7,132 bases of DNA from Patescibacteria group bacterium (lineage in GTDB: Bacteria; Patescibacteriota; Microgenomatia; Levybacterales; UBA12049), in NCBI GenBank assembly GCA_018900295.1, contig JAHIGH010000227.1, positions 1 to 7,132 on the forward strand. Direction: 5' to 3'. Each line of letters opens with the position of its first letter. The stretch's first letter is position 1. Shown here one piece after another: positions 1 through 4,191 of this stretch. The notes below the pieces were generated by a model, which was not told the DNA's origin, did no database searches, and saw only the letters and a program-made list of their open reading frames with translations. The translations under genes were made by a program, and so were the position numbers.

Positions 1-255
1 AAAGTCGCCTGTCTGATCTCCCAAAACAGATGTCGCTTGTGAAGGTTTGGAATCAATATTTTCAGGAAGATCGGGCGCGTAAACAACTTTTCCCAAAAAG
101 AGACCTTTATTCTCAGTCTCTCTTTTTCCTGAAAGATCATTGATGCAGCTTTCGGTATTAGCGCAAAGGATCTGGGTTTTTGGAAACAAGAAAACTATTC
201 CTGTAATAAGGAGGAGAAAACAAACAACTATCCCTGCGCTTAACTTTTTACTCAT
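1..255 (-). CDS. N-terminal part of an exported or membrane-anchored protein, cut by the window edge
   Basis: Reading the minus strand from the ATG at 255 gives 85 open codons up to base 1, so the C-terminus is outside the window. The protein starts MSKKLSAGIVVCFLLL, followed by ITGIVFLF. This is a Lys-rich n-region and a hydrophobic span of about 18 residues (6-24), fitting an uncleaved anchor or a signal peptide. There is no convincing lipobox and no clear AxA cleavage site. The rest (residues 25-85) is polar, with two Cys (32, 37) and a Ser/Thr/Gln-rich tail, like a linker leading to an extracellular domain. The gene diverges from the VanW-like gene across a 55-base spacer. A TATATA element at 258-263 (minus sense) sits about seven bases before the start, so a leaderless message is possible, but I see no good -35 box. 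The catalytic or binding part is not visible, so no function is assigned. Confidence 0.7.
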   Translation of the reverse strand, partial: MSKKLSAGIVVCFLLLITGIVFLFPKTQILCANTESCINDLSGKRETENKGLFLGKVVYAPDLPENIDSKPSQATSVLGDQTGDF

Positions 256-310
256 TATTTATATAGAGTAGGTCACTTTACAACAAAAGTAAAGAGAATT
301 TTTTAATTTT

Positions 311-976
311 ATGAGCATAAAAAAATTATTTACATCATTCATTGCATTTTTTATCATTTCTGTTTATTTTACGCAAGTTATACCATCGCGAACCGTATTG
401 GTTAAAGATTCAACTATTGCCCAAAAAACAATATCTTTAAATAACCGTTATGGAAATACTTACGTTAATGATATTTTTAAAAAAAATATACTATTAACCC
501 TTGCTTACATGGATGGTCGTGTGCGTAAAAACTCGGATATCAACTGGAAAAAACTCGGGAAACCGTCACGCTACAAACTCACGCTTCAACCTGGCGAAGT
601 TTTTGCATTTCATGAATATATTCTTCCTGCATATAAGGACAAACATATTCTAACAACCAATGCTCATTTTAGTGCATACGAGGGCTTCTTATCTGATGGA
701 TATCTGATTGGAGACGGAGTTTGCCATTTAGCCTCACTTATTAAATGGGCAGCTATAGATGCTGGATTACCTGTTGTTACTCCTACAAACCACAATTTTG
801 CATATATCCCCGAAATACCAAAAGAATATGGAGTATCAATATATACTATGCCCGACCAACCCGCTTCAAGCGCACAACAAAATTTATATATCGAAAATAC
901 CTTCAATAAACCTATTATATTCGTTTTCAATTATACCAACGGCAATCTAAGCCTCACAATTTCTAAACCTGATTAA
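311..976 (+). CDS. VanW-like secreted protein
   Basis: This 221-residue protein has an N-terminal hydrophobic span (about residues 5-20), likely a signal anchor that places the rest outside the membrane. The body matches the VanW family layout. PGEVFAF lies at 94-100, where the family has PGExFSFN. GDGVCHLASLI lies at 134-144, where the family has a GGGVCQVSxT box. TNHNFAYIP lies at 159-167, resembling the xHNF/HS-P box. NLYIENTFNKPIIF lies at 191-204, resembling the family's F-K-N-x-T-xx-P-I end. VanW proteins occur in some vancomycin-resistance clusters and widely elsewhere, but their biochemical role is unsettled, so no resistance role is inferred. The protein is short for the family and lacks G5 or peptidoglycan-binding domains. 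The ATG at 311 has no obvious Shine-Dalgarno sequence. The stop shares a TTAA palindrome with the stop of the convergent DUF4342 gene. Family membership is likely; the Q-to-H and GG-to-GD changes in the Cys box are divergent. Confidence 0.78.
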   Translation: MSIKKLFTSFIAFFIISVYFTQVIPSRTVLVKDSTIAQKTISLNNRYGNTYVNDIFKKNILLTLAYMDGRVRKNSDINWKKLGKPSRYKLTLQPGEVFAFHEYILPAYKDKHILTTNAHFSAYEGFLSDGYLIGDGVCHLASLIKWAAIDAGLPVVTPTNHNFAYIPEIPKEYGVSIYTMPDQPASSAQQNLYIENTFNKPIIFVFNYTNGNLSLTISKPD

Positions 977-1236
977 TCTTGATCGCGCTCCACAGTTATT
1001 GAACACTCTGTCACCAATGCCGCGATTGCGCCGACTGCCGCAAGCACAGGAGCTATAACTGCCCCTATAACACCTACCGTTAATGGAATTTCAACAAGCG
1101 TCTTACCGTCTTTACCTTTGATAATGATGCGCCGCACATTACCTTCTTTTATAAGCTTTTTTACATTATCAAGTAGGTGATCTCCTTTTGCTTTAAACGT
1201 TTCTTTAATTTTTTTCTTTCCTTTTTTCTCTGCCAT
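973..1236 (-). CDS. DUF4342 family small protein
   Basis: The 87-residue product has a Lys-rich start, then a helical DHLLDNVKKLIKEGNV segment (19-34), then the strongly conserved RRIIIKGKDGKTLVEIPLTV run (35-54), and a Gly/Ala/Val-rich hydrophobic C-terminal segment (55-76) ending in a short polar tail. This arrangement is that of DUF4342 proteins, whose function is not established; the hydrophobic stretch suggests membrane association or a hairpin. Length is about normal for single-domain members. The start is well supported by AAAGGAGG at 1241-1248 (minus sense), four bases before the ATG. The gene converges on the VanW-like gene and the two stop codons overlap inside one TTAA. A TATACT element (minus sense, plus 1270-1275) could be its -10, with no clear -35. 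Confidence 0.88.
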   Translation of the reverse strand: MAEKKGKKKIKETFKAKGDHLLDNVKKLIKEGNVRRIIIKGKDGKTLVEIPLTVGVIGAVIAPVLAAVGAIAALVTECSITVERDQD

Positions 1237-1240
1237 ATTA

Positions 1241-1248
1241 CCTCCTTT
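1241..1248 (-). promoter_or_regulatory. Strong Shine-Dalgarno for the DUF4342 gene
   Basis: The minus strand reads AAAGGAGG followed by four bases and ATG. It is one of only two strong ribosome binding sites in the window and fixes the start of the DUF4342 gene. Its strength contrasts with the leaderless-looking starts elsewhere in the window. Confidence 0.85.
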
Positions 1249-1306
1249 CCATAAGATTTTGATGTGATTAGTATATCATTTCAACCTGTTTTATTATATA
1301 TTTGTC

Positions 1307-1335
1307 TTGAGGTCAAAAGAAGTTTTTGCTATACT
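1307..1335 (+). promoter_or_regulatory. Sigma-70-type promoter of tRNA-Gly
   Basis: TTGAGG (1307-1312) and TATACT (1330-1335) are separated by 17 bases. Transcription is predicted near 1342, only a few bases before the first base of the tRNA at 1345. The very short 5' leader is consistent with minimal RNase P trimming. Confidence 0.7.
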
Positions 1336-1344
1336 GCTAGTTAC

Positions 1345-1419
1345 GCGGGCGTAGTTCACCGGTAGAACGTCTCCTTGCCAAGGAGAAGGTAGTGGGTTCG
1401 ATCCCCATCGCCCGCTCCA
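1345..1419 (+). tRNA. tRNA-Gly (anticodon GCC), CCA encoded
   Basis: All arms can be drawn by hand. The acceptor stem GCGGGCG (1345-1351) pairs fully with CGCCCGC (1409-1415). The D-stem is GTTC/GAAC (1354-1357, 1365-1368). The anticodon stem is TCTCC/GGAGA with loop TTGCCAA, and the anticodon GCC lies at 1377-1379. The T-stem is GTGGG/CCCAT with loop TTCGATC (1392-1408). The discriminator is T1416, and CCA at 1417-1419 is encoded in the gene. Pairing is intact throughout, so the gene looks functional. Fragments of its 3' part recur downstream at 1545-1566 and 3208-3219, suggesting use of this gene as an integration target. Confidence 0.96.
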
Positions 1420-1451
1420 TACGGGGCAGCTTTTTCAGAAAAGCTCCGTAT
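1419..1451 (+). terminator. Stem-loop immediately after tRNA-Gly, terminator-like but without a strong T-tract
   Basis: ATACGG (1419-1424) pairs with CCGTAT (1446-1451), and inside it AGCTTTT (1428-1434) pairs with AAAAGCT (1439-1445). The loop is TCAG and there is a three-base bulge (GGC) on the left. The stem totals 13 pairs. No run of T follows, so it may be a processing or 3'-protecting hairpin, or a weak terminator. The first stem base is the final A of the encoded CCA. Confidence 0.5.
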
Positions 1452-1544
1452 GTATTGATATAACGGGCTAATTTAATTATTTTTTAAAGCTTCACTTTTG
1501 TAATTTCCAAGGAATCTGAAAATTTTCTCTAGTTTTAGCCTAGA

Positions 1545-1566
1545 AATGGGTTAGATTCCCATTGCC
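1545..1566 (+). repeat. Degenerate copy of the tRNA-Gly T-arm and 3' end
   Basis: Aligned without gaps to tRNA-Gly positions 1391-1412, this stretch matches at about 17 of 22 bases. It can still fold as a T-arm: ATGGG (1546-1550), a seven-base loop TTAGATT, and CCCAT (1558-1562). No acceptor 5' strand, D-arm or anticodon arm precedes it at tRNA spacing, so it is a fragment and not a gene. It lies 126 bases beyond the intact tRNA, in the same orientation, just upstream of the first toxin-antitoxin promoter. I read it as a decayed attachment-site remnant. Confidence 0.5.
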
Positions 1567-1604
1567 TTGTTTCCATGGCCTCAAAATATTTGAAAGATTA
1601 TCTC

Positions 1605-1654
1605 TTGACAAATTATATCTAATTGTATACTATGGTCATATACATAAATATACA
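1605..1654 (+). promoter_or_regulatory. Promoter and possible operator of the first BrnT/CopG module
   Basis: TTGACA lies at 1605-1610. Two overlapping -10 choices are possible: TATACT at 1626-1631 (15-base spacer) or TACTAT at 1628-1633 (17-base spacer). Around the predicted transcription start, the heptamer ATATACA occurs at 1638-1644 and again at 1648-1654, spaced by ten bases (one helical turn), and a related GTATACT overlaps the -10. Repeats on one face of the helix are the sort of site a ribbon-helix-helix antitoxin would bind; that role is inferred. Confidence 0.6.
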
Positions 1655-1665
1655 CAATTTATAGA

Positions 1666-2013
1666 ATGACGAAGAGAATTGATTTTTCAAAAATAACAGG
1701 ATATGAGTGGGATAAGGGAAATAAAGAAAAAAATAAAAACAAACATAATGTTGAAACAGATGAAAGCGAAGAAATATTTTTCAACGATCCTATTTTTGAA
1801 TATGATAAAGCCCATTCACAAGGCGAGGAAAGATTTTTGGCATATGGCATAACCGATAAAGAAAGATTACTGATTATCTGTTTTACCATACGCGGAGAAA
1901 AAAAAGATAAGATAAGAGTAATTTCATCACGAGATCAACATAAAAAAGAACGAGAATATTATAAAAAACAATTAGCAGAAAGGAAGAAAAAATATGAATC
2001 AAATAAAAAATAA
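1666..2013 (+). CDS. brnT: BrnT family toxin (module 1)
   Basis: The 115-residue product fits the BrnT (DUF497) fold, a RelE-related ribonuclease toxin that is neutralised and co-repressed by its partner antitoxin. Visible family marks are YEWDKGNKEKNKNKHNV (13-29) for the F-E-W-D-xx-K...N-x-x-K-H-x-V start, FFNDPIF (38-44), HSQGEERFLAYG (50-61), RLLIICFTIRG (67-77) and IRVISSRDQHKKEREYY (83-99), which carries the usual I-R-I-I-S-A-R-x-A-x-x-x-E end. A Lys-rich tail makes it slightly longer than usual. The toxin is first in the operon and its end overlaps the antitoxin start by 20 bases, the normal brnTA order. The ATG at 1666 has no clear Shine-Dalgarno and sits about 28 bases from the predicted start of transcription. 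Confidence 0.88.
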   Translation: MTKRIDFSKITGYEWDKGNKEKNKNKHNVETDESEEIFFNDPIFEYDKAHSQGEERFLAYGITDKERLLIICFTIRGEKKDKIRVISSRDQHKKEREYYKKQLAERKKKYESNKK

Positions 2014-2272
2014 AATACCAAAATTTAAGAATGAAGATGAAGAACGAGAGTTCTGGGCAACTCATGATACTACTGATTATCTCGACAACTTTGAACCAAT
2101 CGATTTACAGTTCCCAAGCTTAAAACCTACCACAAAAACAATTAGTATACGATTACCGGAATCGATGATTAACCAATTAAAAAGATTGGCAAATAAACGT
2201 GATGTTCCTTATCAATCGCTTCTTAAAATTCTTCTTGGAGAAAAGTTGAAGGAAGAATCAATTTCTTTATAA
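1994..2272 (+). CDS. CopG/BrnA-type antitoxin (module 1)
   Basis: The 92-residue protein has a N-terminal toxin-binding segment containing EDEEREFWATHDTTDYLD (14-31), typical of CopG-type antitoxins paired with BrnT. After it comes a C-terminal ribbon-helix-helix: strand KTISIRLP (48-55), helix ESMINQLKRLANKR (56-69), then VPYQSLLKILLGEKL (71-85). The RHH dimer should bind the operator upstream of the toxin gene, and the N-terminal part should wrap the toxin. AGGAAG at 1981-1986 is a modest ribosome site inside the toxin gene; the 20-base overlap implies translational coupling. Confidence 0.85.
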   Translation: MNQIKNKIPKFKNEDEEREFWATHDTTDYLDNFEPIDLQFPSLKPTTKTISIRLPESMINQLKRLANKRDVPYQSLLKILLGEKLKEESISL

Positions 2273-2424
2273 TAAAATCTCATTTTGTTTCTTCTTCTGT
2301 TTGATACCTTTCCATTAGGCTTTCTTCAAACCCTCAAGCTCAGCATTTCTTGTTTTATATCTTTTAATTTTTTGTGAATATAAAATTTAGCTTCGAATAG
2401 AGCACTATTCCCATTCGTCTCTTA
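2273..2424. other. Short AT-rich spacer between the two toxin-antitoxin modules
   Basis: No open frame with a start and family resemblance is present on either strand. The minus strand has a short frame without an ATG (about 33 codons) that could be decayed coding sequence, but nothing in it is recognisable. No terminator with a T-tract was found after the module 1 antitoxin. Confidence 0.4.
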
Positions 2425-2496
2425 TATTTATTGTATCAGTAAATATGTCAGTAAAAGAACGACTTGACATTGTGGCACAATGAGATACAATAAATA
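2425..2496. repeat. 13-base inverted repeat bracketing the module 2 promoter
   Basis: The 13 bases at 2425-2437 are an exact reverse complement of 2484-2496. The right arm contains the -10 box (TACAAT) of the second module and the left arm lies about 30 bases upstream of the -35. The arms are 46 bases apart. They could be two operator half-sites for looping, or the ends of a small element. Confidence 0.5.
2464..2491 (+). promoter_or_regulatory. Promoter of the second BrnT/CopG module with a perfect palindromic operator in the spacer
   Basis: TTGACA (2464-2469) and TACAAT (2486-2491) are 16 bases apart. Overlapping the -35 and filling the spacer is the perfect inverted repeat CATTGTG-G-CACAATG (2468-2482, seven-base arms around one central base). 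A palindrome exactly where RNA polymerase binds is the expected place for autorepression by the CopG-type antitoxin. Transcription is predicted near 2498, five bases before the ATG, so the message should be nearly leaderless. Confidence 0.72.
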
Positions 2497-2502
2497 AAGA
2501 AC

Positions 2503-2769
2503 ATGATTGTTGTTAATGAACTTATTTGGGATAATTGGAATAAAGCACATATTACTAAGCATAAGATTTTACCCGAAGAAGTTGAGGAAGTCTGTCATGA
2601 AAAGCATAAAGTTGTTGAAAGTTTCAGAAAAAGATTATTATTAATTGGTAAAACTAAAAAAGGGAGATTATTGGCTATAGTATTATCACCGGAAGATAAA
2701 AATTTACAGAGATATGGTAATGGTATATATTACCCGATTAGCGCATTTGAAAAGGAGGTGAAAAAATGA
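2503..2769 (+). CDS. BrnT-like toxin (module 2)
   Basis: The 88-residue product is a short, divergent BrnT-type ribonuclease toxin. Supporting marks are LIWDNWNKAHITKHKI (7-22) for the W-D-xx-N-xx-H-I-xx-H start, PEEVEEVCH (24-32), RLLLIGKTKKGRLLAIVL (44-61) for the central sheet, and GIYYPISAF (74-82), the Y-Y-P-I-[ST]-A variant of the family's C-terminal strand. It lacks the long Lys-rich tail of module 1 and shares little direct sequence with it, so the two are not a recent duplication. The stop TGA overlaps the antitoxin start as ATGA. The start is supported by the promoter, which puts transcription five bases upstream; no Shine-Dalgarno is present. Confidence 0.8.
   Translation: MIVVNELIWDNWNKAHITKHKILPEEVEEVCHEKHKVVESFRKRLLLIGKTKKGRLLAIVLSPEDKNLQRYGNGIYYPISAFEKEVKK
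2752..2758 (+). promoter_or_regulatory. Strong Shine-Dalgarno for the module 2 antitoxin
   Basis: AAGGAGG lies inside the end of the toxin gene, seven bases before the antitoxin ATG at 2766. The toxin itself has no such site, so the antitoxin should be made in excess from the same message, as toxin-antitoxin balance requires. Confidence 0.85.
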
Positions 2770-3053
2770 ATAAAACAAAAAAGTTAGTACCAAATGAATC
2801 CGTTTTTAAAGATCAAGAAAAAGAAGCTGATTTTTGGGAAAAAAATTTTAATGAGGTGTTTGATAAAGGCAAACCTACTAAAGTATCATTCGCAAAAAAT
2901 TTATCAGAAACACTTAATATCCGTTTAGATCCAACCACAATCAACATTGTGAGAGATGAAGCAAAAGCTAAAGGATTGGGTCCAACACAACTAATTAGAA
3001 TGTGGATTATGGAAAGAATCGGTAAGAAGTCTTCCCATGTTCCAGGAGTGTAA
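2766..3053 (+). CDS. CopG-type antitoxin (module 2)
   Basis: The 95-residue protein has the same plan as the module 1 antitoxin. An N-terminal segment with EKEADFWEKNFNEVFD (18-33) should bind the toxin, and a ribbon-helix-helix follows: strand ETLNIRLDP (48-56), helix TTINIVRDEAKAKG (57-70), then PTQLIRMWIMERIG (73-86). The FWEKNF motif resembles the F-W-x-x-x-D/N segment of Pfam-type CopG antitoxins. It overlaps the toxin stop by four bases (ATGA). It should repress the promoter through the palindrome at 2468-2482. Sequence identity to the first antitoxin is low by eye. Confidence 0.8.
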   Translation: MNKTKKLVPNESVFKDQEKEADFWEKNFNEVFDKGKPTKVSFAKNLSETLNIRLDPTTINIVRDEAKAKGLGPTQLIRMWIMERIGKKSSHVPGV

Positions 3054-3181
3054 AAGTTTTCATATAGTAAATTAATGTTATATTTAAATTGTGATTATTC
3101 CTCAATTTTTTGAACTTATTCTTACTTTTGTTGTGCAATTTGATAGGATTTCATTAAATTGTTAAAATAAGTGAAAATTGA
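3054..3181. other. AT-rich spacer with no recognisable gene
   Basis: This stretch after the second antitoxin holds no convincing open frame, promoter pair or T-tract terminator. It leads directly into the segment carrying the tRNA-Gly 3' copy. Confidence 0.5.
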
Positions 3182-3626
3182 TTCCGGGAGGCGTTTGGAA
3201 TAATTTGCATCGCCCGCTCAAAATTAATAACGAATTATTCAAAGGTCTTTAAATATGTAGATTGCACTTTCTCCGGAATTAGACAACGAACTAAGAAATT
3301 AAATATTGATCTTGATTTTTTAAATCCGAATATTCCTTTTGCGCAAATGATAATTTATTGTTTATTTTATTTTTCTCCACGGCAAGTATCTGTATCTGAT
3401 TTCTGGCGCTATTTATTTAAAGAACATAATGAACCGTAAAGACTGTCGCGCACAAACTATAGAGACATATTGTGAGTATAATAAATACACCCCTGCTAAT
3501 TTTGACCCCGAATTTAATTTGGTAGGACATAAAAATATTGTATACCACTTCGCAATCATTTTACAACAATTTAGTATATACCTACCGAAGCTTTCAAATG
3601 GAAATCAGGTTGATATAGCAATATAA
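3182..3626 (+). pseudogene. Degraded coding sequence in two frames, family unknown
   Basis: From 3182 to 3439 one frame is open for 85 codons but has no ATG near its beginning. Its translation looks protein-like, including LNIDLDFLNPNIPFAQ and SPRQVSVSDFWRYLFKEHNE. At 3429 a second frame opens with an ATG and runs 65 codons to 3626, including DPEFNLVGHKNIVYHF and FSIYLPKL. The two frames overlap by 11 bases, as expected for a gene broken by a frameshift, with its start lost. I do not recognise the protein, and the second frame alone could instead be a small intact gene. The first frame reads through the 12-base tRNA-Gly copy at 3208-3219, so its first part may be fortuitous. A terminator follows at 3674. 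Confidence 0.35.
3208..3219 (+). repeat. Exact 12-base copy of the tRNA-Gly 3' end, candidate attachment-site remnant
   Basis: CATCGCCCGCTC here is identical to 1406-1417 in tRNA-Gly (end of the T-stem, the whole 3' acceptor strand, the discriminator and the first C of CCA) and in the same orientation. It is a GC-rich island in AT-rich surroundings. Duplication of a tRNA 3' end at the far side of an inserted segment is the classic footprint of site-specific integration. The interval between the copies holds both BrnT/CopG modules. No integrase gene is present in the interval. Confidence 0.55.
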
Positions 3627-3673
3627 TGTAACTTAATGATTGCTTCGCTAGGTATTATACTTATTGCATTTTG

Positions 3674-3700
3674 AAAGCGTAGGGGTATAACGCTTTTTTT
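3674..3700 (+). terminator. Rho-independent terminator
   Basis: AAAGCGT (3674-3680) pairs with ACGCTTT (3690-3696) around a nine-base loop and runs into seven T (3694-3700). It ends transcription from the left just before the promoter of the next operon. Confidence 0.8.
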
Positions 3701-3706
3701 CCACCC

Positions 3707-3736
3707 TTGACAAATTATCTGCAAGTCAGATATTCT
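3707..3736 (+). promoter_or_regulatory. Promoter of the membrane/secreted protein operon, leaderless start
   Basis: TTGACA (3707-3712) and TATTCT (3731-3736) are 18 bases apart. The expected transcription start, about seven bases past the -10, is 3743-3744, which is the A of the ATG. There is no room for a Shine-Dalgarno, so the first gene should be translated from a leaderless message. Confidence 0.7.
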
Positions 3737-3743
3737 TATACGT

Positions 3744-4187
3744 ATGGAGAATCCTGTTCAACCACCAGTACAACAAATACCCCAAAACCCAATAATCCCT
3801 CCTGTGCCTCAGGCATCTCCTCAGACGCCGCAAGTGCCTCCTACACCGCCTACGCCCCCAACAACAGTAATGCCTACACCAAAAAAGCCGCTTATTCTTA
3901 TCTTGGCTCTTATCGCGCTTATTGTTTTTGCAACTATTGTCTATTTAATGAAAAGCTCTTCCTCACCGGATATTAAAAATACGTCAAACATTCCGGCACC
4001 TACAGCAAAACAAAACATAACCCCAACTGTTACTATCGAAAATAACACATTACTGCCTACTGGAACGAGCGCAGCACAACTCGACCAGGATATTCAAAAT
4101 ATAGATACAGAACTTGGGACATTAGAATCAAATTTAGAAAATGTTGACCAGGGATTAAACGACCAGTCATTGGACTTAACAGAATAA
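3744..4187 (+). CDS. Pro-rich single-span membrane protein with a short extracellular coiled segment
   Basis: The 147-residue protein has three parts. Residues 1-48 are extremely Pro/Gln/Thr-rich (PPTPPTPPTT and similar) with a PKK just before the membrane. Residues 49-69 are a clear transmembrane helix (PLILILALIALIVF). Residues 70-147 are a Ser/Thr/Pro linker followed by an acidic amphipathic stretch, QLDQDIQNIDTELGTLES (111-128) and LENVDQGLND. The positive residues before the span suggest a cytoplasmic Pro-rich tail and an outer C-terminus. I recall similar LDxDLxxxDxxL proteins next to secreted helical proteins in Candidate Phyla Radiation genomes, but no function is known to me. The next gene starts four bases after this stop, so the two form an operon. 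The start is fixed by the promoter position. Confidence 0.8.
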   Translation: MENPVQPPVQQIPQNPIIPPVPQASPQTPQVPPTPPTPPTTVMPTPKKPLILILALIALIVFATIVYLMKSSSSPDIKNTSNIPAPTAKQNITPTVTIENNTLLPTGTSAAQLDQDIQNIDTELGTLESNLENVDQGLNDQSLDLTE

Positions 4188-4191
4188 ATAT

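Noticed and set aside
664..930. Minus-strand open frame of 88 codons
   Set aside because: Lies wholly antisense to the VanW-like gene, whose motifs are recognisable.
1500..1530. CCAAGGA near 1508 as a remnant of the tRNA-Gly anticodon arm belonging to the 1545-1566 copy
   Set aside because: The distance to the T-arm-like copy is far greater than in a tRNA and the match is only seven bases.
2273..2424. Minus-strand coding remnant between the two toxin-antitoxin modules
   Set aside because: Short frame without a start codon and without any recognisable motif; not distinguishable from chance in AT-rich sequence.
3707..3976. Second plus-strand frame of 89 codons over the start of the Pro-rich protein
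   Set aside because: Its low-complexity Ser/Thr/Tyr sequence is a frame shadow of the Pro-rich repeat, and its start would lie inside the promoter.
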